DNA of 64,000 bases. Origin: Microbulbifer sp. SAOS-129_SWC. GTDB lineage: Bacteria > Pseudomonadota > Gammaproteobacteria > Pseudomonadales > Cellvibrionaceae. Position 1 is the stretch's first letter, and each line of letters begins with the position of its first letter. Under the pieces are notes generated by a model. The model did not search any database, was not told the origin of the DNA, and saw only the letters and a program-made list of their open reading frames with translations. The position numbers and the translations under genes are program-made. The stretch is from the NCBI RefSeq assembly GCF_039696035.1, contig NZ_CP155567.1:757501-821500 (forward strand). The letters are read 5' to 3'. Of the stretch, positions 1 through 9,547 are shown in pieces.

Positions 1-5
1 TGTAT

Positions 6-2885
<2,880 letters not shown>

Positions 2886-3095
2886 ATACAACAGAGATGG
2901 TTACTAACGATTACTGATCAGGAAAGTGATCAGGGATTGTGAGCAAGAAGAGACATACGTTCTTGCGGTGTATTACTACAGATTGTTTTACCGACTTATT
3001 TGGGGTTACCGTTGATCGAGAGATCATGCAAACGGCGGTAACAGGCAGCGCCGGGCAAGACATCGCCCATAAGACCACGCCAACCCAAGCCAGTT

Positions 3096-3214
3096 TGCCT
3101 GACGACCATAGAGTTGTGGAACCACCTGATCCCTTGCCGAACTCAGAAGTGAAACGCAACCTCGCCGATGGTAGTGTGGTGTTTCGCCATGTGAGAGTAG
3201 GTCATCGTCAGGCT
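3096..3214 (+). rRNA. rrf: 5S ribosomal RNA
   Basis: About 119 nt with the gammaproteobacterial 5S signature: TGCCTGACGA at the start pairs with TCGTCAGGC at the end, and the internal CCGAACTCAGAAGTGAAAC block is intact. It lies about 210 nt downstream of the 23S gene in the same orientation, with no tRNA in the spacer, and is followed within 10 nt by a strong terminator. Confidence 0.97.
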
Positions 3215-3221
3215 TCTATTG

Positions 3222-3259
3222 CAAAAGCCCTGATCGCTAACGCGGTCAGGGCTTTTTTT
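3222..3259 (+). terminator. rRNA operon terminator
   Basis: AAAGCCCTGA and TCAGGGCTTT form a perfect stem followed by a run of seven T residues. It directly follows the 5S gene, so it is the natural end of the rrn transcript. Confidence 0.93.
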
Positions 3260-3293
3260 ATTCCAGCCTGCCGATGACCTGCGGTCAGGTGAT

Positions 3294-3381
3294 GGCACAC
3301 ATCCATGTGCGCCACCCTCCGGGCGACCTGAAGGTCGTCCCAATTTGCTCCGGGCAAATTGGTCAGGCTGGGTCGCCAGCC
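3294..3381. repeat. four consecutive perfect hairpins
   Basis: Four short palindromes sit back to back: GCACA/TGTGC (3295-3310), CGACC/GGTCG around TGAA (3324-3337), CCAATTTGC/GCAAATTGG (3340-3362) and GGCTGG/CCAGCC (3366-3381). They carry no T-run and lie between two real terminators. They look like a composite intergenic palindromic element (REP/BIME-like), but only one copy was noticed in this window, so dispersal is not shown. Confidence 0.55.
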
Positions 3382-3392
3382 CGGTTCAAATA

Positions 3393-3430
3393 AAAGAAAG
3401 GGCCCCCCAATCGGGTGGCCCTTTTTATTT
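3393..3430 (+). terminator. second terminator behind the rRNA operon
   Basis: AAAGGGCC pairs with GGCCCTTT across a 12-nt loop and is followed by TTATTT. It is A-rich on the 5' side, so it could work in both directions. It backs up the first rrn terminator. Confidence 0.8.
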
Positions 3431-4500
3431 GCGTACCATACTCTGCTGTAGAGCCGAAAATCCTGGAGAGCGGACCGCCAATCGAAAGAAACAACAGCAG
3501 CCGCGCCAGGTAGGCCAGCCTCAACTCGCAGCCACTACCGGCTCTGCTCTTGCAGGCGACGCAAACCCGTTGAATACAGGCAACGTGCGCCGATTGACTA
3601 ACCTTGTCAGCCCCCATCAAACCACGAAAAATGCCACGCGTTCCTACACAAAAAATAACCGTCGCTTTTTTACCCGCCGGCCAAAGCGCCCATAACCCGG
3701 TGCTCCACCATGGATATCCAAAACTTATGCACAGCTCTATCCAGACATTCTGTTAGTAACAAAAATGAAAAATCTTGTGCACAAGTACTTATACCACTGA
3801 CAAATATGGACGCAGAAACAAGCTGGAAAAAGTCGCAGGTCGCGGCTGTGGAAATCTGCACTCAAGCTAAAAAATCGTTGACAGTAAAAGACTTACAAGG
3901 AAATCCGGCCGCGGATGATCACTTCGCCGGGAGCAGATTTTCACCGCTGGTGCCTGCCGCATTTTTATACGAATCCGACAGATCACGTAACAATGGGCCC
4001 CGCAGTGGATATACCACACTTATGCACAGCTCTATCAAGCCATTCTGTGAATAAATGAATGGCGCTCACTTTATCAACGGAAGCCGGCTTCGCTGTGAAT
4101 AACTTTTATGCATCCGCGCATTGAGTGACGCAACCAGGATCGGCGATGCGGGCGGTTGTAACTGGATATTGCGTTAGAGGCATGAACGCCTCGCGGTATT
4201 CACCACGCTGGTAGCGCTCAAACTTTCCGCATTCTGCCCGTCGCCGTTACTGCAGCCGATCAATTCCTGTTTTATCCGGCTTGTGCAAACTGCCACTAAT
4301 TTGTGATTGGAGTCACACACTAAACAAAAAGCGGACCAGCGGCGTGAAAAAATGACTTTCGCGACATGCGTCCCAAGTCTCTGACGCTTATTATCAATCG
4401 GTTATTGCTGCGCAGACAGCGAACGAATAATTGCCCTGGATTGTGTGAGGTACTGCAAGTGGGGCACCCAACCAGCTATCTCAAATCTGAGGAGTACAAC
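3431..4500. other. gene-free region between rrn operon and bactofilin
   Basis: About 1.07 kb without a convincing gene on either strand. Short ORFs here lack ribosome binding sites and recognisable composition. Apart from the DnaA-box cluster nothing is recognised; the last 150 bases must contain the bactofilin promoter, but no clear -35/-10 pair was chosen. Confidence 0.6.
3711..4102. other. cluster of four DnaA boxes and a 49-bp direct repeat
   Basis: Four perfect matches to the DnaA R-box consensus TTATNCACA occur within about 380 bp: TTATGCACA at 3725-3733 and 4020-4028 (plus strand), and TTATTCACA on the minus strand at 4046-4054 and 4094-4102. The first two lie in a 49-bp direct repeat (3711-3759 and 4006-4054), 42 of 49 bases identical and spaced 295 bp apart. 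A perfect 12-bp palindrome CTTGTGCACAAG is at 3774-3785. No dnaA, dnaN or gidA neighbour is present, so this is not a classical oriC context; a DnaA-titrating or reactivating site is possible. Confidence 0.6.
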
Positions 4501-5109
4501 ATGTCAAACGACGAGCAGCAGGCGAACGAAGACGGCGCAAACAGCTTCCTGGACGGATTCATGGACCAGAGCAGTGCCGCTCCGCAAAATCGCGCGCAAA
4601 TGGGTGACGACTTTGAGAAGTCTGTCATCGGGAAAAACATTAAGTTCCGCGGTGAGCTGATCGGTAACGAGAGCCTGCATATCGAAGGCACCATTGAGGG
4701 AACGGTCATCATGGAAGGCCACAACCTGTCCGTGGGTGCCGGCGGTGAACTGAATGCGAACATACACGCAAAAAATATTATAGTTGAAGGCGCGCTCACC
4801 GGAGATGCTCTGGCCGAAGAGCTGATCGAGATACGCCGTACTGCAGTGGTTAAAGGGAATCTCACCGCCCCGCGTATTCAGCTGGACGACGGTGGTAAAT
4901 TCCGCGGCTCCATGGACATGGTGGATACCGATGCGGAAATGAAAGAGCGCGTCAGCGACTTCAAGGAAAAGCTGGTTCACCCCAGCCTGCCGCCGCGCGA
5001 GGGCGATCAGAACAATAATGCCAATGCGTCCAGCGCCAGTGGTCTTTTCTCCACATCCAGCACGTCGGATTACGCTGACGATACCGTAGAAGCGGAATCT
5101 GAAGCCTAA
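4501..5109 (+). CDS. bactofilin (polymer-forming cytoskeletal protein)
   Basis: 202-residue protein of the bactofilin (DUF583) family, which polymerises into right-handed beta-helical filaments that scaffold cell-envelope or morphogenetic enzymes. The core from about residue 43 to 150 shows the regular beta-helix pattern: IGKNIKFRGELIGNESLHIEG, then repeating hydrophobic-glycine strands ending near GKFRGSMDMV. The N-terminal 40 and C-terminal 50 residues are polar and disordered-looking, as usual. Translation is placed at ATG 4501 because GAGGAG lies 7 nt upstream; a longer frame from 4366 lacks support. It stands 86 bp before the methyltransferase-like/ZorAB-like unit on the same strand, so it may be its first gene or an independent neighbour. 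Confidence 0.92.
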   Translation: MSNDEQQANEDGANSFLDGFMDQSSAAPQNRAQMGDDFEKSVIGKNIKFRGELIGNESLHIEGTIEGTVIMEGHNLSVGAGGELNANIHAKNIIVEGALTGDALAEELIEIRRTAVVKGNLTAPRIQLDDGGKFRGSMDMVDTDAEMKERVSDFKEKLVHPSLPPREGDQNNNANASSASGLFSTSSTSDYADDTVEAESEA

Positions 5110-5195
5110 GCGATACAGCTTTTTGCCTATACAGCGGGCGGTGCACTCTGTACCGTCTCGCTGCCGCTCCATGCGGTTGTATTGAGACGAGGTGT

Positions 5196-6422
5196 ATGCA
5201 GCATCACTCCTTTGGCCTGGCCGCACTCAATCAGGAAATCATCCAGCCGGGATATCGGATACTGGACCTGGGGCCGATTGCTGTGGGTACGACCCAGGCT
5301 TTTCTGCAGAAAAACTGTCCCTGCTACATCGAGGACCTGCTGGAGTTTTTTGCCGATAATCATAATGCCACAGACTTGAAGGCGGCACTGAAGTCGCACC
5401 TTGTGGCAAAACCGGAAAAAATCAAATTTGACGTTATTCTGTGTTGGGATTTATTAAATTTTCTCAGCGCAGAACTGATTGCCTACCTGATTGAATTGCT
5501 GTCGCCGAACCTGAAGCCAGGCACGTTGCTACATGCAATGATTTATACCGGGGCACAGCCACCGCAGCGCCCGGCAAGGTTCAAGCTGTTGCGTGATTTT
5601 ACTTATGAAACAGCAGATGACCCGAATTATCCCCGCATCCCTTACCAGGGGCACACGACAGTCACGCTGATGCAGAGTCTGGGGCGCTTTAACCTGAGCA
5701 ATTCGCTCGTGCAGCGCCAGGGGATGCGCAAGGACCTGATTGAGTACTTTTTTGAATTCGATACCACAGCTCCGGCGGGACGGGTTCGCCCGGGCACCGA
5801 GTCGGATTTGAGCACGTATTTTTCCGGCACGAATATCGGTGCGGCACTGACCATGAGCGGGTTGGACAGTGCGATGCAGGCCGCGCGGAAGTCGCCGGTC
5901 AGCCGGGTAATGGACTGCGGGGCGCGCAGTGGGCGCAATATCGGCGCATTGCAGCAGCAGGTGGGAGAACTGTTTGTTCTGGATCTCCACGCCGCAATTC
6001 AATGGCGTAAAAAGCGCGGTGAAGACGGCTGTCAGGCTATCCGCGCTGCGTTTGAAAAGTTTGCCGGGCTAGAACCCTGCGATGTCATTTTAAGCTGGGA
6101 CCTGCTGATCTATTACAGCGCTGAAGAAACGCAGGTCCTGAGTGGACTGCTACGCGGAAAGCTAAAACCCGGCGGCCTGCTGCACATCGTTTTTTACAAA
6201 CGGGCGCGACTGGCACAGCGCCCCTCGGTATTTGAAGTGCAGGCTGACGGAGGCATCCTGGTGAAGGAGTTTCCGCTCTCGGACGATATGGTGCACTTTA
6301 CCAATATGGCGCAAATCATTCGTGTTTTACCCAGTTTGCAGCTGTCGGGCCAAGGGCACGGCAAGCTGCCCGGTGGCGCTTTTTATCACGAACTTACACT
6401 AAAAAAACTATCCGAGGTTTAA
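5196..6422 (+). CDS. protein with two tandem degenerate methyltransferase-like domains
   Basis: 408 residues made of an internal duplication. Repeat 1 (about 21-118) has RILDLG near its start and FDVILCWDLLNFLS...LKPGTLLH at its end; repeat 2 (about 237-334) has RVMDCGARSGRNIG and CDVILSWDLLIYYS...LKPGGLLH. Both follow the class I SAM-methyltransferase order (motif I, an Asp-rich beta-4 strand, post-motif LKPGG). Motif I of repeat 1 lacks the GxGxG loop, so that half is probably inactive; repeat 2 keeps a partial loop. No substrate domain is recognised. GAGGT sits 5 nt before the ATG. It ends 3 bp before the ZorA-like gene, so the two are almost surely co-transcribed. A binding or scaffold role is as likely as catalysis. 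Confidence 0.75.
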   Translation: MQHHSFGLAALNQEIIQPGYRILDLGPIAVGTTQAFLQKNCPCYIEDLLEFFADNHNATDLKAALKSHLVAKPEKIKFDVILCWDLLNFLSAELIAYLIELLSPNLKPGTLLHAMIYTGAQPPQRPARFKLLRDFTYETADDPNYPRIPYQGHTTVTLMQSLGRFNLSNSLVQRQGMRKDLIEYFFEFDTTAPAGRVRPGTESDLSTYFSGTNIGAALTMSGLDSAMQAARKSPVSRVMDCGARSGRNIGALQQQVGELFVLDLHAAIQWRKKRGEDGCQAIRAAFEKFAGLEPCDVILSWDLLIYYSAEETQVLSGLLRGKLKPGGLLHIVFYKRARLAQRPSVFEVQADGGILVKEFPLSDDMVHFTNMAQIIRVLPSLQLSGQGHGKLPGGAFYHELTLKKLSEV

Positions 6423-6425
6423 ACC

Positions 6426-7733
6426 ATGGCGGCATTGCTGCATCAGTTGTTTCTGTCGCTTACCCCCGCGGCGGTGACCGATGGATTCCTGTATTCGATG
6501 CTGGTGGTATTTACGCTGGCATTGCTGTTGCGGTTTGTGGGCCGCGGTCAGGAGTTCGTTGAACACGGGCCGGGCTTTCTGACTTCTCTCGGTATTCTGG
6601 GGACTTTCCTCGGTATCATCATCGGCCTGTACGATTTCTCGCTCGAGGATATCGATCGCAGTATTGGTGAGCTGATGGCCGGCCTGAAAACGGCGTTTAT
6701 CACCAGTGTGATCGGCCTCGCGCTGTCGCTACTGCTTCGAATTTTTACCCGTATGCTGCGCCTGCCTTCGGATCCATCGCCGGAGACGGCCACCATCGAT
6801 GACCTCAATAATCACCTGATCCGCCTGAGTTCGTCACTGGAACAGTTCGGCCAACGCAGCAGTGCAGAACTGGTCGGCCGTCTCGAGGCGGTGGTGGCGG
6901 ACTTCAATGCGCAGTTGCAGACGCAATTCGGTGATAATCTGCAGCGGTTCTGCGCGCAACTCGCTGATCTGGGGCCCGCGCTTGAAGTCGTTGCGCAGAG
7001 CTATCACGAGCACGCCGGGCGGGTGGAGTCCTGGAGCCGAGGCTGCGACGAGAGTCAGCAGCGTCTGCTGGATCAACAGGCGGTACTGGCCCAGATGTAC
7101 GAGCGCATCGCCGAGCTGCCCAAACTCTACAGCGGGCTCGATCAACTGCTCGAACGTCAGTCGCGGCAGACCGAACAGCTGGCGGGGATTCTCGGTGCGC
7201 AGCACGAATCGGTGCAGCAGTTGGCAGCACTGGTGCCGCAATTGCCGCACAATATCGAGCGGCTGTCCGAGGGCGTCGCGGCGGCGCAGCGGGGTGTGGA
7301 TGAGCACCTCGCGGCGATTAACGGACTGCTGCAGAAGCAGGCGCAGTCGCTGGCGGAACGCTTCGGGCACCTGTCGGCGTCACTGGAGAGCCTGCAGGGG
7401 CTTAACCCCGAGGTGATGCAGTCACTGGTCAGTGAGTCGGCCCGTACCCATCGCGATTCCATGGGCGAGCTGGCACAGATGCTGGCCGGTACGCATCGGG
7501 AGATGTTACAGGCGCTGACCGAGGTATTGCGCCGGGAGCTGAAGGACACGGATATTTCCCTTCGCCGCCAATACGAACAGTTGGATCGCGCCATGGCAAC
7601 GCAAGTGGAGCAGGTAATGGCGGCCATGGGAGAGTCGCTGGCGACGATCAGCGGCAACTTTACCCGGGACTACCAGAAGCTGTTGACGCAGATGCGCCGC
7701 CTGCAGGCGCGGGAAGTGGACCATGCCGGGTAG
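6426..7733 (+). CDS. ZorA-like MotA/TolQ/ExbB stator with long helical tail
   Basis: 435 residues. Three hydrophobic segments (about 21-37, 50-68, 88-107) surround the family-typical GILGTFLGIIIGLYDF loop-helix, followed by a cytoplasmic region of about 320 residues rich in Q, E, L and R that reads as a long alpha-helical tail. This is the architecture of ZorA, the MotA-like proton channel of Zorya antiphage systems, in which the tail carries the signal from the membrane motor. Ordinary ExbB/TolQ and flagellar MotA lack such a tail. The start follows the methyltransferase-like gene by 3 bp, and the 3' end overlaps the MotB-like gene by 11 bp, which indicates coupled translation. The assignment to Zorya proper is inference: no zorC, zorD or zorE is adjacent. 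Confidence 0.8.
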   Translation: MAALLHQLFLSLTPAAVTDGFLYSMLVVFTLALLLRFVGRGQEFVEHGPGFLTSLGILGTFLGIIIGLYDFSLEDIDRSIGELMAGLKTAFITSVIGLALSLLLRIFTRMLRLPSDPSPETATIDDLNNHLIRLSSSLEQFGQRSSAELVGRLEAVVADFNAQLQTQFGDNLQRFCAQLADLGPALEVVAQSYHEHAGRVESWSRGCDESQQRLLDQQAVLAQMYERIAELPKLYSGLDQLLERQSRQTEQLAGILGAQHESVQQLAALVPQLPHNIERLSEGVAAAQRGVDEHLAAINGLLQKQAQSLAERFGHLSASLESLQGLNPEVMQSLVSESARTHRDSMGELAQMLAGTHREMLQALTEVLRRELKDTDISLRRQYEQLDRAMATQVEQVMAAMGESLATISGNFTRDYQKLLTQMRRLQAREVDHAG

Positions 7734-8427
7734 CCTGCGGTCCCGGCGTGCACCGGGTGAAGAGAGCGAGTGGTTGAGTGTCTCCGACCTGATGGCCGGG
7801 CTGATGATGGTGTTCCTGTGTATCTCCATCGTCATGATGCGCTCGATGATGGAAGAGCGTGAAAAGGTCCGCGCGCTAGCGCAGTCCTATCGCGACAACC
7901 AGCTGGCCATTTACCAGACACTGATGCGGGAATTCGCCGACGACCTGCCGCGCTGGGGCGCCACCATTGACAAGGATCGGCTGGTTATTGCCTTCAATAA
8001 CTCCGACGCGATGTTTTCCACGGGTGCGGCGGAGTTGAATGCGAATGCGCAGCAGGTGATGCGGGATTTTTTTCCGCGCTATATCGCCGCGCTGAAACCT
8101 TATCTGGGCTCGATCCGCGCGATTCATATCGAGGGGCACACCAGTTCCGAGTGGGGTGGCGGCGGCAGCGCGCGGGAAAATTACTTTAACAACCTGCGCC
8201 TGTCACAGAACCGGTCGCGGGAAGTGCTGTATTTTGTAGAGGGGCTGGTGCCGGAAAAAGAAGTCCCCGGCATGCTGGCCCTGGTGGCGGCGGTGGGCTA
8301 CTCGTCCGCGCGTCCGGTTTTGCGCGCCGATGGCAGCGAAGATCCGGAAAAGTCAAAACGGGTCGCGTTCCGCGTTATTACCAATTCGGAAGCGCAGATT
8401 CATCGCATATTAGAGGAGGCCCTATAG
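7723..8427 (+). CDS. ZorB-like MotB/OmpA-family protein
   Basis: 234 residues. One N-terminal membrane helix (about 19-40) carries EWLSVSDLMAGLMMVFL, with Asp22 in the position of the proton-carrying aspartate of MotB/ZorB. A short linker leads to an OmpA-like peptidoglycan-binding domain (about 85-220) with HIEGHTSSEW, NLRLSQNRSREV and SKRVAFRVIT, the usual ligand-binding motifs. The plug/linker is short, as in ZorB rather than flagellar MotB. The gene overlaps the ZorA-like gene by 11 bp and shares one base (TAGTG) with the next gene, so all are one translational unit. Together with the upstream protein it should form a peptidoglycan-anchored ion-driven stator. Confidence 0.85.
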   Translation: MPGSLRSRRAPGEESEWLSVSDLMAGLMMVFLCISIVMMRSMMEEREKVRALAQSYRDNQLAIYQTLMREFADDLPRWGATIDKDRLVIAFNNSDAMFSTGAAELNANAQQVMRDFFPRYIAALKPYLGSIRAIHIEGHTSSEWGGGGSARENYFNNLRLSQNRSREVLYFVEGLVPEKEVPGMLALVAAVGYSSARPVLRADGSEDPEKSKRVAFRVITNSEAQIHRILEEAL

Positions 8428-9464
8428 TGGCACTGTGGAAACAGGCTCTGGCAAAACTGCGCGGAGCGGCGGACGCAGCGCAACCGGCTGAGGTCGAGGT
8501 GGAGGCCGCTGCGAACGAGAATTCAACGGCGCATGGAAGTGATGTGCAGGAGGGCATAGACCGCTCCGCGCTGGCGCGTGCGTTGCAGTCCGGTATCGAA
8601 GTGAGTATTGGCGATCTGGATGCCTGCGGGGCTGGATGGCGCTATCGCGGTCATCCGGTCATGGTATTTGGCACCGAGGCGCCGGAACTCGAAGACGCGG
8701 ACAAGCGCCGCGACTTTTATTCCCTGGTACACCTGTTCCCCTGCTGCGGGGCTCTGCAGACGGATCAGCGCAGTGCCTGGGCCGGCAGCGATCTACAGCA
8801 GATCAATGCCGAGCAGGGGCAGGGTCCCTTCCGCTTCTGCAAAGTCTGCGTGGAGGCGGCGGCGGGGCGCGGTGCCGATCCCGCCACCTTTGATTTCGCC
8901 GCCCATGTGCGCAGTCACGGCGACAGCTTCTTTACCCAGTCTTGCTGTTACTGGGCGCCGGGCAGCAACACCGAACCGCTGAATGCGCCGGTGGGCGCGG
9001 CCGGGCGCAGCTGCCCGCACTGCGGCTGTGCCGCGTCGGGCGGTGGCTGGCAGCTGCACGGCGAGGATGCGCAGCACCTGGCGCAGGAGCAGGGGACATG
9101 TCTGCTCTGCGCCGAGCGCCGCGTCGACGGATGCCTGCACCTCGCCAGCGAGCAGTTGTTGGCAGCGGCGCGGATCCGCTATGACTACCTGATCGGGCAG
9201 ACGGCGCGGGCGCCGGCACCATCGTGGAAGCTGGCACAGGCGATCCTGCCGCTCGGTTGGCAGCCGTTGCTGCGGAGTCTGGAGCGCGTCTTACCGCCGC
9301 CGGCGCTGTTCTTCGAATATGCGGATTCGGCACCAGCGGCAATTCTGGCCTGGCCATCGCTGCGCCGCGGTGTGGTGGAGCATCTCGGTGACGGGCAGGT
9401 ACCGGACTGGAACCTGTGGAGCCGCGCGCAGATCGAGACCGAGCTGGGTTTCAAAATGCGCTAA
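8427..9464 (+). CDS. cysteine-rich zinc-ribbon-like protein of unknown function
   Basis: 345 residues, no signal peptide or membrane segment. Cysteines are grouped as CC at 106-107 with CxxC at 138-141, CC at 173-174, CPHCGC at 196-201 and CLLC at 225-228, enough for two structural zinc sites. The N-terminal 50 residues are acidic and Ala-rich; the C-terminal 100 residues (LPLGWQPLLRSLERVL, then an LWSRAQIETELGF tail) show no known fold. No nuclease, helicase or ATPase motif was found. GTG 8427 is the start because it overlaps the previous stop and the frame opens there. As last gene of the ZorAB-like unit it takes the place that effector genes hold in Zorya operons, so an effector or adaptor role is a reasonable guess only. 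Confidence 0.6.
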   Translation: MALWKQALAKLRGAADAAQPAEVEVEAAANENSTAHGSDVQEGIDRSALARALQSGIEVSIGDLDACGAGWRYRGHPVMVFGTEAPELEDADKRRDFYSLVHLFPCCGALQTDQRSAWAGSDLQQINAEQGQGPFRFCKVCVEAAAGRGADPATFDFAAHVRSHGDSFFTQSCCYWAPGSNTEPLNAPVGAAGRSCPHCGCAASGGGWQLHGEDAQHLAQEQGTCLLCAERRVDGCLHLASEQLLAAARIRYDYLIGQTARAPAPSWKLAQAILPLGWQPLLRSLERVLPPPALFFEYADSAPAAILAWPSLRRGVVEHLGDGQVPDWNLWSRAQIETELGFKMR

Positions 9465-9503
9465 ATGGCGGCGCGGCCGATCGCGGCCCGGCCGATCGTT
9501 GAA

Positions 9504-9539
9504 CAAAAAAATACCCCGCCTTGGCGGGGTATTTTTTTG
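9504..9539. terminator. bidirectional terminator between convergent genes
   Basis: A perfect stem ATACCCCGCC/GGCGGGGTAT with a 2-nt apex is flanked by A7 on the left and T7 on the right. It ends the ZorAB-like unit on the plus strand and the iron permease gene on the minus strand. Confidence 0.92.
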
Positions 9540-9547
9540 TCAGTCGA

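Noticed and set aside
2886..3095. tRNA gene in the 23S-5S spacer
   Set aside because: No cloverleaf or T-loop (GTTCGA) sequence found.
3345..3695. 116-codon frame after the rrn terminators
   Set aside because: Contains a terminator and hairpins, lacks a start signal and has no recognisable composition.
6426..8427. Flagellar motAB
   Set aside because: MotA-like chain has a 320-residue tail and the ZorB-type SVSDLMAGLMMVFL helix; no flagellar genes nearby.
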